In this document: positions 20,336 through 28,866 of the stretch, piece by piece
How the letters are laid out: each line of letters starts with the position of its first letter
How positions within the stretch are numbered: the stretch's first letter is position 1
Assembly (NCBI GenBank): GCA_020442915.1
Contig: JAGRJD010000011.1
Span: 1-50,555, forward strand
Origin: Thiothrix sp.
GTDB lineage: Bacteria > Pseudomonadota > Gammaproteobacteria > Thiotrichales > Thiotrichaceae
Direction: 5' to 3'
DNA length: 50,555 nucleotides
The notes under the pieces: generated by a model
The model's input: the letters and a program-made list of their open reading frames with translations, nothing else
Databases searched by the model: none
Told to the model about the DNA's origin: nothing
Program-made: the position numbers and the translations under genes

Positions 20336-21123
20336 GGGGCCGGCGGCTCTGGGCCTGGCTGGCCTTGATACTGGGGATGATCTATTTCGCCCTGCCGCTG
20401 ATCGGCACGCTGGAGTTTTCCCTGCGTATGCGCCGGGGTGAGTACAGTCTGGATGCCTACCGGGTGATCCTGAGCGATCCGCACTTTCACGCGACTTTCG
20501 GGTTTTCGGTACTGATGGCCCTCGGAACCATTGTGCTCGGGGTGCTGCTGGTGGTGCCGACAGCCTACTGGGTCCGGCTCAGGCTGCCGCGCTGGCGTCC
20601 GGTGATTGAGTTTCTGACCCTGCTGCCGCTGGTGATTCCGCCGATTGTGGTGGTATTCGGCTATATCCGCCTTTACAACACCTCATCCTGGTTGCCGCTC
20701 ACCGGCTCCGTGGGCGGAACCAACCTGTTGCTGCTGTTCGGGTATACCGTGCTGGCCCTGCCTTACATGTACCGGGCGGTGGATACCGGCCTGCGCAGTC
20801 TGGATGTGGCGACCCTGACCGAAGCCGCCCAGAGCCTGGGGGCCGGCTGGATCACCATTCTGTGGCGCGTGATCCTGCCCAACGTGCTGGTGGCCATCCT
20901 GTCGGGGGCTTTCCTGACCTTTGCCATCGTGATCGGCGAGTTCGTGCTGGCCGCGCTCCTGAACCGGCCTGCCTTCGGCCCCTTCATGCAGCTGATCGGA
21001 GCCAACCGGGCCTATGAACCGGCGGCACTGGCGGTGATCGCCTTTGCCATCACCTGGCTTTGCATGGGGCTGATCCAGCTGGTGACGCGCTTTCAGAAAC
21101 ATACACAGATCAGGCAGAGATAG
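20332..21123 (+). CDS. ABC transporter permease (second subunit)
   Basis: 263-aa inner-membrane permease with about six membrane segments and an EAA-loop (TLTEAAQSLGAGWITILWRVILPNVL) near residue 165. PotC-like. Start is taken at the ATG overlapping the previous stop (ATGA); an in-frame GTG 9 bp earlier is possible. The ATPase gene starts 8 bp after its stop. Confidence 0.9.
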   Translation: MRGRRLWAWLALILGMIYFALPLIGTLEFSLRMRRGEYSLDAYRVILSDPHFHATFGFSVLMALGTIVLGVLLVVPTAYWVRLRLPRWRPVIEFLTLLPLVIPPIVVVFGYIRLYNTSSWLPLTGSVGGTNLLLLFGYTVLALPYMYRAVDTGLRSLDVATLTEAAQSLGAGWITILWRVILPNVLVAILSGAFLTFAIVIGEFVLAALLNRPAFGPFMQLIGANRAYEPAALAVIAFAITWLCMGLIQLVTRFQKHTQIRQR

Positions 21124-21131
21124 CGACGATT

Positions 21132-22190
21132 ATGGCTTTTCTTGAAATCAGCAGCCTGCAGAAGGATTTTGGCAGTGCACGGGTGGTGACGGATTTTGAT
21201 CTGGCGGTGGCGCAGGGCGAGTTCGTGTCTTTCCTCGGCCCCAGCGGCTGCGGCAAGACCACGGTCCTGCGCATGGTGGCCGGTTTTGAGACCCCGACTT
21301 CGGGCACCATCCATATTGATGGCCAGGACGTGGTGAGCTTCAAGCCCAACCAGCGCAACATCGGCATGGTGTTTCAGTCCTACGCACTGTTTCCCAACCT
21401 GACAGTGGCACAGAACGTGGCATTCGGGCTGCGGGTGGCCGGAAGGCCAAAGGCGGAAATTCAGGCCACGGTGCGGGAGATGCTGGCGCTTATCAAGCTG
21501 GAGGCGCTGGGTGCGCGCTATCCCTTCCAGCTTTCCGGGGGGCAGCAGCAGCGGGTGGCACTGGCACGGGCACTGGCGGTCAAACCGAAGGTATTGCTGC
21601 TGGATGAGCCACTTTCGGCGCTGGATGCCAAAATCCGGGTATCCCTGCGCGAGGAAATCCGTGCCATCCAGCAACAGCTCGGCATTACTACCATTTTTGT
21701 GACCCATGATCAGGAGGAAGCACTGTCCATCTCCGACCGGATTGTGGTCATGCACAATGGCCGTGCCGATCAGGTCGGGACGCCGTTCGAGATTTACAAT
21801 CATCCGGCTACCCGTTTTGTGGCTTCATTTGTGGGTAGCATCAATGTGCTGAACGGTATCCTGCTGGAGCCGGAACGGGGTATCGTGGCGCTACTGGGTG
21901 ACGTACAAGTGCACCTTGGGCGTCCACTGGCCGGTAGGCAGAATGATGAAGTTACCTTGGCCCTGCGCCCCGAGAGCGTCACGCTGGGCGGCAATGGCGG
22001 TGGGGTACAGCTGAAAGGGCAGGTGGAGTCCGTCAACTTTCTGGGTTCGGTCATCCGTCTGAGTGTCCGGGTTGGCGGGAATCTGATGCTGCTGGATGGT
22101 TTCAACCAGCCTTCCAGCCCGCCACCGAAAGTCGGTGAAACGGTTCAGGTGAGTTTTGGGGCTGAAGACCTGATGGTGCCGGGAGAGTAG
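21132..22190 (+). CDS. ABC transporter ATP-binding protein with TOBE domain
   Basis: 352-aa ATPase of the PotA/FbpC/PhnT type. Walker A GPSGCGKT at 36-43, Q-loop Gln82, signature LSGGQ at 134-138, Walker B LLLDEP at 155-160 and the H-loop VTHDQ follow in order, and the last ~110 residues form a regulatory TOBE-like domain. The ATG at 21132 gives the standard N-terminus; an earlier in-frame start would lie inside the permease gene. Last gene of the operon; about 150 bp of non-coding sequence separate it from the convergent SCO-like gene, without a clear terminator. Confidence 0.93.
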   Translation: MAFLEISSLQKDFGSARVVTDFDLAVAQGEFVSFLGPSGCGKTTVLRMVAGFETPTSGTIHIDGQDVVSFKPNQRNIGMVFQSYALFPNLTVAQNVAFGLRVAGRPKAEIQATVREMLALIKLEALGARYPFQLSGGQQQRVALARALAVKPKVLLLDEPLSALDAKIRVSLREEIRAIQQQLGITTIFVTHDQEEALSISDRIVVMHNGRADQVGTPFEIYNHPATRFVASFVGSINVLNGILLEPERGIVALLGDVQVHLGRPLAGRQNDEVTLALRPESVTLGGNGGGVQLKGQVESVNFLGSVIRLSVRVGGNLMLLDGFNQPSSPPPKVGETVQVSFGAEDLMVPGE

Positions 22191-22340
22191 GTGGGTGGCC
22201 TCCCGGATAATGTGCTGTTAGGGTGCACAGTCAGATTTTTAGGATTCCCTATGTTGTATTCGAGCCAGAACGACGACAGCTGACTCTGGTCAGCCTGCTT
22301 TCTTCCGCTGTGGCCTGTGTGCCAGCTGCCGGTTCAGCCA

Positions 22341-22940
22341 TCAGCCGATATGTGACAGCCGCAGCAGTTTCTCGATGTCCTTCATGACCTGTTTGGCCGG
22401 AATTTCCGGGCCGAACTGCATCATCAGGTTGCCCATCGGGTCGACCAGATAAACGGAGCCTGCCGGATAGTGATGTTCGGTAGCAACCGCCCGGACCTGT
22501 GCCCCCAGACCACCATCGACCCCGGTCAGTACTGTCAGGTCCGGATGGGATGCCCACATGCGGGCGTTCTGTTCAGCCACCGGCGGTGTGCTGGCCACGA
22601 CCACCCGCTGCACCCGCTCCATATCCTCGGCCAGGGCAATGCGCAGCTGGCGGGTATCATACAGGCGCTTGCTGCAGGCTTCATCACAGGCACCGTCCAG
22701 CAGATGCACAATGGTCCAGATGCGCTCCATGTCACGGGCGGCAAAGGCCGGGCCGTTGAGTCGGGGCTGGCTGAAATCCTGCAGGGTGTAGACCGGAGAA
22801 ATCAGGGTACCGTGATTGGTCGTACTACCGGGCTTGTAGTCTGGAGGCAGGGTGTAATACCAGCCCATGGAGATGCCCAGCGGAATAAAAAACAGCGCCA
22901 GGATCAGCAGCAGGCGTTTCTGTGAAGGGTTCAGGTTCAT
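22341..22940 (-). CDS. SCO1/SenC-like membrane-anchored thioredoxin-fold protein
   Basis: 199-aa protein with an N-terminal membrane anchor (RLLLILALFFIPLGISMGW) and a periplasmic domain with CDEAC (Cys85 and Cys89), the CxxxC copper/redox motif of SCO proteins, and a late VYLVDPMGNLMMQF segment. The distal copper-ligand histidine normally found about 85 residues after CxxxC is not obvious. Expected role: delivery of copper or reductant to the CuA centre of CoxB. It overlaps SURF1 by 4 bp (ATGA), so both are part of the oxidase assembly set. Confidence 0.85.
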   Translation of the reverse strand: MNLNPSQKRLLLILALFFIPLGISMGWYYTLPPDYKPGSTTNHGTLISPVYTLQDFSQPRLNGPAFAARDMERIWTIVHLLDGACDEACSKRLYDTRQLRIALAEDMERVQRVVVASTPPVAEQNARMWASHPDLTVLTGVDGGLGAQVRAVATEHHYPAGSVYLVDPMGNLMMQFGPEIPAKQVMKDIEKLLRLSHIG

Positions 22941-23662
22941 ATCCGTTCAGTCTCTTTTGTGTGCTTGCCCTTGCGACGCCAGATGATGCCGAAGATAAGC
23001 AATACCAGTGCCAGGGCAAACCATTGCACGGCGTAGCCAAAGTGCCGGGTCGGGGTCATGATGACCGGGCTCCAGATGCGTGTGAAGCTGTCGGGGTCAT
23101 CGGCATTCAGGACCAGGACCAGAGGGCTCACCACCGTATTCAGGGCATGGCTGAAAGCATCAGGGTCCAGATACAGTGATTTCAGGGGCCAGGCCGGGTG
23201 GGCGAGTGCCTGCGGCAGGATGGCCGGCCCCAGCGTGAATCCCTTGCCGGGGAGGTACAGTGTACCTTGTGGTACTCCGGTCGGAGCGGGAATGTCTGGT
23301 TTCTGCTCCGGAAGCCAGCCCCGGTTGACCATCAGGGTACCGCCTTCTGCAAGCCGGAAGGGCGTCAGGACTTCGTAGCCGGGCTGACCGGTGTGCATGC
23401 GGTTCATGAGCAGGAAACTGTGATCGCTATCCCAGCGGCCATGCAGGCGGGCAGGTTGGTATGCGAGCCGGAGCGGATCAGTAACCGGGATGCTGCGGAT
23501 ATCGTTAATTTTGTGTTCTGTGCCAACTAGTGATAAAACATGCTGTTTGCCGAGCCCCCGTTGTGTCTGCCAGACACCCAGGGAAAGCAGGATCAGCAAG
23601 GCAAGACCAAACAGTAGGTACCCTAGGGTGCTTTTGCCATTAATCACAGGAAGCGAGTCCAT
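22937..23662 (-). CDS. SURF1 family cytochrome oxidase assembly protein
   Basis: 241-aa protein with two membrane segments, one near residues 14-31 and one near 205-227 (RHFGYAVQWFALALVLLIFGIIW), flanking a periplasmic domain, as in Surf1/Shy1. The post-TM motif GVWQTQR and the PVIMTPTRHFGYAVQWF end are typical. It assists haem a insertion into CoxA. The most upstream ATG is at 23662, only 2 bp from the start of the divergent DUF2909 gene; a GTG at 23647 is an alternative start. It is coupled to the SCO-like gene downstream. Confidence 0.92.
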   Translation of the reverse strand: MDSLPVINGKSTLGYLLFGLALLILLSLGVWQTQRGLGKQHVLSLVGTEHKINDIRSIPVTDPLRLAYQPARLHGRWDSDHSFLLMNRMHTGQPGYEVLTPFRLAEGGTLMVNRGWLPEQKPDIPAPTGVPQGTLYLPGKGFTLGPAILPQALAHPAWPLKSLYLDPDAFSHALNTVVSPLVLVLNADDPDSFTRIWSPVIMTPTRHFGYAVQWFALALVLLIFGIIWRRKGKHTKETERI

Positions 23663-23664
23663 CC

Positions 23665-23880
23665 ATGTTGCTGTTCAAACTCATTATCGTCATTTTGCTG
23701 CTGTTCGTGATCGCCTCCCTGTTTACTGCCCTATACCAGCTTAACCAGGATCGGGGGGAGGGTTCCAGCAAGGTGGTCAAGGCCCTGACCGTGCGTATCG
23801 GTCTGTCCATTTTTCTGTTTGTGCTGTTGATGGTCGGGCAGTATTTCGGCCTGATTGTACCACACGGTGTTTATGGCTGA
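23665..23880 (+). CDS. DUF2909 small twin-transmembrane protein
   Basis: 71-aa protein with two hydrophobic helices (LLFKLIIVILLLFVIASLFTAL and LSIFLFVLLMVGQYFGLIV) separated by a short polar loop. This matches DUF2909 proteins that sit by coxC and SURF1 in gammaproteobacterial oxidase clusters. A role in oxidase assembly or stability is inferred from context. It runs opposite to every other gene of the cox block and ends at a strong bidirectional terminator. Confidence 0.85.
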   Translation: MLLFKLIIVILLLFVIASLFTALYQLNQDRGEGSSKVVKALTVRIGLSIFLFVLLMVGQYFGLIVPHGVYG

Positions 23881-23906
23881 GCCAGGTTCACCCTGTCGGA
23901 ATTTTC

Positions 23907-23939
23907 AAAAAAAGTGCGCCTGAAAAGCGCACTTTTTTT
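23907..23939. terminator. Bidirectional intrinsic terminator between DUF2909 and coxC
   Basis: GTGCGC (23914-23919) and GCGCAC (23927-23932), flanked by A7 on the left and T7 on the right, form a strong symmetric terminator. It serves both the plus-strand DUF2909 gene and the minus-strand coxC gene. Confidence 0.9.
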
Positions 23940-23970
23940 ATCTGTAGCAGCAGCGGATGACGCCGGTGGC

Positions 23971-24843
23971 TTACAGCCAGTAGACAAAGATGAACAGTCC
24001 CAGCCAGACCACATCCACAAAGTGCCAGTACCAGGCTGCGGCCTCGAAGGCAAAGTGGTTCTGCGGTGTGAAGTGGCCCTTGATGGCGCGGAACAGCACC
24101 ACAGTCAGGATAATGGCCCCCAGGGTGACGTGCATGCCGTGAAAGCCGGTCAGCATGTAAAAGGTGGAGCCATAAATGCCGGAGTGCAGGGTCAGGTTCA
24201 TTTCATGGTAGGCATGGGAATATTCAACCGCCTGCAGGATCACGAACAGAAAGCCGAGGCCGACAGTGGCCGCCAGGCCGTAGATCAGGTGTTGGCGGTT
24301 GTTGGCCTTGAGGGCATGGTGAGCCCAGGTCACAGTGGCACCGGAACTCAGCAGGAGCAGGGTATTGATGGCAGGCAGGCCCCAGGCCGGCATGGCTTCA
24401 AACTCACCGCCTACATCAGCAGGACCATTGGTGGGCCAGATGGCCTGATAGGTATTCCAGAGCAGGTTGTGGGTTTCGGCTTCCTCACCTGCACCACCCA
24501 GCCAGGGTACCGACAGGGTACGGGCATAGAACAGGGCACCAAAAAAGGCGGCAAAGAACATCACTTCAGAGAAAATGAACCAGCTCATGCCCAGACGGAA
24601 AGAACCATCTTCCCACTTGCCATACTGGCGTCCTTCACTTTCGCTGATTACTTCGCCAAACCAGCGGAACAGGGTGTAAATCAGGAGACCGGCTCCGGCA
24701 AGCATCAGGAAGGTGCCGCTGTCACCGTTCAGGTAATGAATGAATCCCAGCACGAGTCCGGTCAGGCCCACTGACATCATGAATGGCCAGATGGTCTGAT
24801 GCGGAACGTAATAATGGGGTGCGTCGTTGCTGCTACTGGCCAT
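23971..24843 (-). CDS. coxC: Cytochrome c oxidase subunit III
   Basis: 290-aa membrane protein with about seven helices. Typical subunit III segments are HYYVPHQTIWPFMMSVGLTGL near the N-terminus, WFIFSEVMFFAAFFGALFYAR with the conserved Glu, and GFHGMHVTLG...HFTPQNHFAFEAAAWYWHFVDVVWLGLF at the C-terminus. It is the last gene of the coxB-coxA-41aa-ctaG-coxC operon and ends at the bidirectional terminator. Subunit III stabilises proton uptake in the D-channel. Confidence 0.97.
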   Translation of the reverse strand: MASSSNDAPHYYVPHQTIWPFMMSVGLTGLVLGFIHYLNGDSGTFLMLAGAGLLIYTLFRWFGEVISESEGRQYGKWEDGSFRLGMSWFIFSEVMFFAAFFGALFYARTLSVPWLGGAGEEAETHNLLWNTYQAIWPTNGPADVGGEFEAMPAWGLPAINTLLLLSSGATVTWAHHALKANNRQHLIYGLAATVGLGFLFVILQAVEYSHAYHEMNLTLHSGIYGSTFYMLTGFHGMHVTLGAIILTVVLFRAIKGHFTPQNHFAFEAAAWYWHFVDVVWLGLFIFVYWL

Positions 24844-24915
24844 ATTTCAGTTCGCCTCGATTGGATGGTAAAAGTTGAAAACCGACATCGGCATGTTTAA
24901 ATCTTGTGCTGAGCA

Positions 24916-25440
24916 TCATTTGGTAAACAGGGTATAAGACAGGGTCAGGGTATCCACATCTTCCGGAATGTTGCTGTCGACCACAAACGTTACCGGCATT
25001 TCCCGCATTTCGTTGGCTTTGAACTTCTGTTCGGTAAAACAGAAGCACTCGGTCTTGTTGAGGTGGGGGGCTGCCTTGGCCGGTGACACGCTCGGAATGG
25101 CCTGGGTCGTGGCAGGTATGTCACGCAGGTTTCTGGCGTAATAGGTCGCTGTATAGGTCTGGCCGGGATGAATCACCATACTGGTATGGGAGGGCCGGAA
25201 CTCCCACGGGCCGTCCTGATTGACACTGGCAACAAACTCCAGTTTGAGCTCGCGTGTGGTTTCGGCTTCCATCTGTTGTGCCTGTGCGGTGCTGATGGCG
25301 TCACCGGTCTTGCCGTTGATACCGGTCAGGTCACAGAAAACATCATAAAGCGGCACCATCAGGTACCCGAATCCGAACATCAGGATCGGTACCAGGAACA
25401 GCTTGAGGACCAGCGGTCCCATGGGTTTGCGTGTGTCCAT
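24916..25440 (-). CDS. ctaG: Cytochrome oxidase assembly protein CtaG/Cox11
   Basis: Copper chaperone for the CuB site of CoxA. The protein has an N-terminal membrane anchor (LKLFLVPILMFGFGYLMVPLYDVFC) and a periplasmic immunoglobulin-like domain with the copper-binding motif CFCF in NKTECFCFTEQ. The ATG at 25440 follows GGAGG by 9 nt and shares its A with the stop codon of the 41-aa gene upstream (TAATG), so the two are coupled. Length 174 aa is within the family range. Confidence 0.95.
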   Translation of the reverse strand: MDTRKPMGPLVLKLFLVPILMFGFGYLMVPLYDVFCDLTGINGKTGDAISTAQAQQMEAETTRELKLEFVASVNQDGPWEFRPSHTSMVIHPGQTYTATYYARNLRDIPATTQAIPSVSPAKAAPHLNKTECFCFTEQKFKANEMREMPVTFVVDSNIPEDVDTLTLSYTLFTK

Positions 25441-25565
25441 TACCAGGAGCCTCCCTGCCGAATAACGGTGTAGACAAACAGGCACAGGATAACCACCGTC
25501 AACAGAACCAGAAAAATGACGGTCCTGTAAATGCGTTTCCGGGTTGTTATCGCGCTATCTTTCAT
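25440..25565 (-). CDS. 41-aa single-span membrane peptide in the cox operon
   Basis: Too short for routine calling. Between coxA and ctaG the minus strand encodes a peptide starting MKDSAITTRKRIYRT, with one hydrophobic helix (VIFLVLLTVVILCLFVYTVI) and a short tail ending in GGSW. Its stop overlaps the ctaG start (TAATG). Small single-span proteins occupy the same slot in other gammaproteobacterial cox operons and are annotated as cytochrome oxidase small assembly proteins. The basic N-terminus predicts a cytoplasmic amino end. The ribosome site is weak. Confidence 0.72.
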   Translation of the reverse strand: MKDSAITTRKRIYRTVIFLVLLTVVILCLFVYTVIRQGGSW

Positions 25566-25633
25566 TGAAAAATCACTCACAGGCTGGGCAGGAGGGTATG
25601 ATGCACCTCCTGCCCGGAATACCCCAGGTTATC

Positions 25634-27220
25634 TTATTTGATGTGCGGCTGAACACTGAAGGAATGATAGGGCGGCGGAGAGCTCAGTGTCCATTCCAGA
25701 CCCTGTGCACCTTCCCAGACCTGATCCGTGGCCTGCTTGCCCCCCCTGACTGCCTTGATGACAATATAGGCAAACATAAGCTGGCTGAAACCAAAGCCGA
25801 AAGCACCGATAGAAGAGATCATGTTGAAATCGGCAAACTGTACGGCGTAGTCCGGAATCCGGCGTGGCATGCCGGCCAGACCGATGAAGTGCTGCGGAAA
25901 GAACAGCACGTTGACGAAGATGGCTGAAAGCCAGAAGTGGATCTGTCCCAGCTTCTCGTCGTACATGTGCCCGCACCATTTGGGCAGCCAGTAGTAGACC
26001 GAGGCCATGATGGCGAAGACGGCACCGGGTACCAGTACATAGTGGAAGTGGGCTACTACGAAGTAGGTGTCATGGTACTGGAAGTCTGCCGGGGCGATGG
26101 CCAGCATCAGGCCGGAAAAGCCGCCGATACTGAACATGACCACAAAGCCGATGGCAAACAGCATCGGGGTCTCAAAGGTCATGGCGCCTTTCCACATGGT
26201 GGAAACCCAGTTGAAAACTTTCACGCCGGTCGGTACGGCAATCAGCATGGTGGCCATCATGAAGAACACTTCAGCTGCGACCGGCATGCCGACGGTGAAC
26301 ATGTGATGAGCCCAGACGATGAAGGACAGGAAGGCGATGGAGGCGGTGGCATAGACCATGGAGCTGTAGCCGAACAGTGGCTTGCGGGCAAAGGTCGGAA
26401 TGATCTGGGACACGATGCCGAAGGCCGGCAGGATCAGGATATAAACTTCCGGATGACCGAAGAACCAGAAAATGTGCTGGAACATGACCGGATCGCCGCC
26501 ACCGGCAGCATTGAAGAAACTGGTGCCGAAGTATTTGTCAGTCAGCAGCATGGTCACGGCACCGGCCAGGACCGGCATGGTGGCGATCAGCAGGTAGGCG
26601 GTGATGAACCAGGTCCAGACAAACAGTGGCATCTTCATGTAGGTCATGCCGGGTGCCCGCAGGTTCATGATGGTGGCGATGATGTTGATGGAGCCCATGA
26701 TGGAGGAAATGCCCAGCAGGTGCACGGAGAAGATCAGCATCGGGAAAGCGGCACCGGTCTGCAGTACCAGCGGCGGGTACATGGTCCAGCCGCCTGCCGG
26801 GGCACCGCCGTCGACAAACAGGGTGGAGATCAGCATGGTGCTGGCGAAGGGCAGAATCCAGAAGCTCCAGTTGTTCATGCGCGGCAACGCCATATCGGGT
26901 GCACCGATCATCAGCGGAATCATCCAGTTGGCCAGACCCACAAACGCCGGCATGACTGCGAGGAATATCATCACCAGCGCATGCATGGTGGTCATCTGGT
27001 TGAAGAATTCGGGCTGGACCAGTTGCAGGCCGGGCTGGAACAGTTCGGCGCGGATCACGAGCGCCATGGTGCCGCCAACGAAAAACATCAGCAGCGAGAA
27101 CCACAGGTACAGGGTACCAATATCCTTGTGGTTGGTGGTGGTTAACCAGCGCATCCAACCCTTGGCAGGCCCATGATCGTGATGATCATGATCGGCGTGC
27201 TGGACTGCTTGTGCATTCAT
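25634..27220 (-). CDS. coxA: Cytochrome c oxidase subunit I (caa3/aa3 type, A family)
   Basis: 528-aa catalytic subunit with twelve or more helices. Ligands are visible: His80 (MHAL, haem a), His256 and Tyr260 in GHPEVY (CuB and the cross-linked Tyr, with Glu258 of the D-channel), His305-His306 (CuB), and His391/His393 in HDTYFVVAHFHYV (haem a3 and a). The XGHPEVY signature with Glu places it in the A family. The His-rich N-terminus (HADHDHHDHG) is a common feature. It lies 62 bp after coxB in the same operon. Confidence 0.98.
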   Translation of the reverse strand: MNAQAVQHADHDHHDHGPAKGWMRWLTTTNHKDIGTLYLWFSLLMFFVGGTMALVIRAELFQPGLQLVQPEFFNQMTTMHALVMIFLAVMPAFVGLANWMIPLMIGAPDMALPRMNNWSFWILPFASTMLISTLFVDGGAPAGGWTMYPPLVLQTGAAFPMLIFSVHLLGISSIMGSINIIATIMNLRAPGMTYMKMPLFVWTWFITAYLLIATMPVLAGAVTMLLTDKYFGTSFFNAAGGGDPVMFQHIFWFFGHPEVYILILPAFGIVSQIIPTFARKPLFGYSSMVYATASIAFLSFIVWAHHMFTVGMPVAAEVFFMMATMLIAVPTGVKVFNWVSTMWKGAMTFETPMLFAIGFVVMFSIGGFSGLMLAIAPADFQYHDTYFVVAHFHYVLVPGAVFAIMASVYYWLPKWCGHMYDEKLGQIHFWLSAIFVNVLFFPQHFIGLAGMPRRIPDYAVQFADFNMISSIGAFGFGFSQLMFAYIVIKAVRGGKQATDQVWEGAQGLEWTLSSPPPYHSFSVQPHIK

Positions 27221-27282
27221 GCGATTTCCTCCAGGACACTTGAAAGTTGAAAACGAATCATGATGAGCATGTTACCGTATTT

Positions 27283-28410
27283 TTAGCGCATTGCCTTGAT
27301 GTCGGCAGGCTGGGCCATGTCACCGACACTGTTGCCCAGTGCGTTGCGTTCATAGGTGACAACCGCAGCAATGTCGGCATCACTCAGCTGGCTGCTGAAG
27401 GCCTGCATGGCGGTACCGGCCTTGCCGTGCAGCACGATATCGACATGCCCCTTGAGGTCGCCGGTGGTGATGGCACTGCCGGTCAGGGCCGGGAAAGCAC
27501 CGGGAATACCGGCACCACTGGCCTGATGGCAGGCGGCGCAGGTTGACTTGTAAATGGTTTCACCCTTGGCCATCAGCTCGTCCTGTGTCCAGACCCGGTT
27601 GCTGTCATCAGCGGCAGCTGCGGCAGCGGCTTTCTGCTCATCCACCCAAGCCTGAAAACCGGCGTCATCCATGGCGACCACATTAATGGGCATGAAGCCG
27701 TGATCCTTGCCACACAGCTCGGTGCACTGGCCACGGTAGGTGCCGGGTTTTTCCACTTTAACCCACATGTCGTTGATGAAGCCCGGAATGGCATCTTTCT
27801 TGACAGCCAGATCGGGGACCCACCAGGAGTGGATGACATCGTTGGAGGTGAAGAGAAAGCGGACTTTCTTGCCGACCGGAACCACGACCGGGTTGTCGAC
27901 TTCCAGCAGGTAGTGCTCGACGCTGCCGGGGGCAATGCCGGAACCCAGGGCGCTGGCTTCCCGGCTTTTGCTGCCTAGGACGCTCATGAACTTGATGCCC
28001 TGTTCCGGGTATTCATACTGCCATTTCCACTGGTGGCCCGTGACCTGGATGGTCAGTTCGGAGTTGCTGGAGTCTTCCATTTTGACCAGGGCCTGTGCGG
28101 CAGGAATGGCGAGGGAAACCAGAATGATGACGGGAATGACGGTCCAGATGATTTCAACCGTCGTACTTTCATGAAAGGTGGCTGGTTTGACACCCAGCGA
28201 TTTGCGGTGTTTCAGGATGGAGTAGAACATGGCTCCGAACACCACCACGCCAATCACGACACAGACCCAGAAAGCAGCCATGTGCAGGCCGTAAATCTCC
28301 TCGCTCAGCTCCGTGACACCCCGTGGCATGTTCATGCCCCAGTCGGCCCATGCCGAGAGGGGACTGAGTAATGCGGCCACAAGGGCGCCGGCAATATGCT
28401 TCCTCTTCAT
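27283..28410 (-). CDS. coxB: Cytochrome c oxidase subunit II with fused C-terminal cytochrome c
   Basis: 375-aa CuA subunit. After a signal peptide (cleaved about Ala22) come two membrane helices and a cupredoxin domain with CuA ligands His194, Cys229, Glu231, Cys233, His237 and Met240. An Ala-rich linker (about 258-268) joins a class I cytochrome c domain with CAACH at 291-295. The fusion is the mark of a caa3-type oxidase that takes electrons from a bound c domain. The first gene of the structural operon; a perfect FNR/Anr box lies about 160 bp upstream. Confidence 0.98.
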   Translation of the reverse strand: MKRKHIAGALVAALLSPLSAWADWGMNMPRGVTELSEEIYGLHMAAFWVCVVIGVVVFGAMFYSILKHRKSLGVKPATFHESTTVEIIWTVIPVIILVSLAIPAAQALVKMEDSSNSELTIQVTGHQWKWQYEYPEQGIKFMSVLGSKSREASALGSGIAPGSVEHYLLEVDNPVVVPVGKKVRFLFTSNDVIHSWWVPDLAVKKDAIPGFINDMWVKVEKPGTYRGQCTELCGKDHGFMPINVVAMDDAGFQAWVDEQKAAAAAAADDSNRVWTQDELMAKGETIYKSTCAACHQASGAGIPGAFPALTGSAITTGDLKGHVDIVLHGKAGTAMQAFSSQLSDADIAAVVTYERNALGNSVGDMAQPADIKAMR

Positions 28411-28562
28411 TCTCGCTGCCTCAAAAGTTCAAGATCAAGATAAAACCCCGTTCATCCCGCCGGGAAACCAGTCATGCAGGCCCGGGGAATAACCCTTGGC
28501 CGGACTGTAGAAATTTGCGGTATCAAAAACAGACCCGTCCGGCATCCTAGCGGATGACAAAA

Positions 28563-28576
28563 TTGATTTCAATCAA
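28563..28576. promoter_or_regulatory. FNR/Anr-type box upstream of coxB
   Basis: TTGAT-TTCA-ATCAA matches the FNR/Anr consensus TTGAT-N4-ATCAA at every fixed position. It lies in the 215-bp gap between coxB and the 67-aa gene, about 160 bp before the coxB ATG. It suggests oxygen-dependent control of the oxidase operon, with repression under low oxygen more likely than activation. Confidence 0.6.
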
Positions 28577-28625
28577 AAACAGGCAGGGCTTTTCAATCAG
28601 CGCCCTGTCGGTCCGGGCTGCCGGT

Positions 28626-28829
28626 TCAGGCATCCTGACGCCGCGTTTCGCGTTCCAGTTCCGCCAGCCGGTTGGTGATGCCGGCATATTCCTGCCCCAG
28701 CCGGACCAGCTGGTCCAGCTCGTGCATGGAGGCCGGCTGCTGGCTGCCGGCAATGCCTTTCTGGATTTTCTGCATCTGCCGGATGACGGACCGGAGCTGG
28801 TCTGACAGACTGCCGTATTCCTCGTTCAT
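28626..28829 (-). CDS. 67-aa predicted coiled-coil protein
   Basis: Small acidic/charged helical protein (SLSDQLRSVIRQMQKIQKGIAG...MHELDQLVRLGQEYAGITNRLAELERETRR), with heptad-like Leu/Ile spacing and no membrane span. I do not recognise a family. A very strong GGAGGAGAG ribosome site precedes the ATG, which supports real expression. It is last in the DUF2244-ctaB-DUF2970-67aa string, 37 bp after DUF2970, and could be an oxidase accessory or a soluble adaptor. Confidence 0.65.
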   Translation of the reverse strand: MNEEYGSLSDQLRSVIRQMQKIQKGIAGSQQPASMHELDQLVRLGQEYAGITNRLAELERETRRQDA

Positions 28830-28866
28830 GGGTTCTCTCCTCCCTCATGTTGCATGCCATCCCGAA

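Noticed and set aside
22191..22340. Terminator after the COG1840 ABC operon
   Set aside because: Only a weak TGTGC/GCACA pairing with a distant T-run; not convincing.
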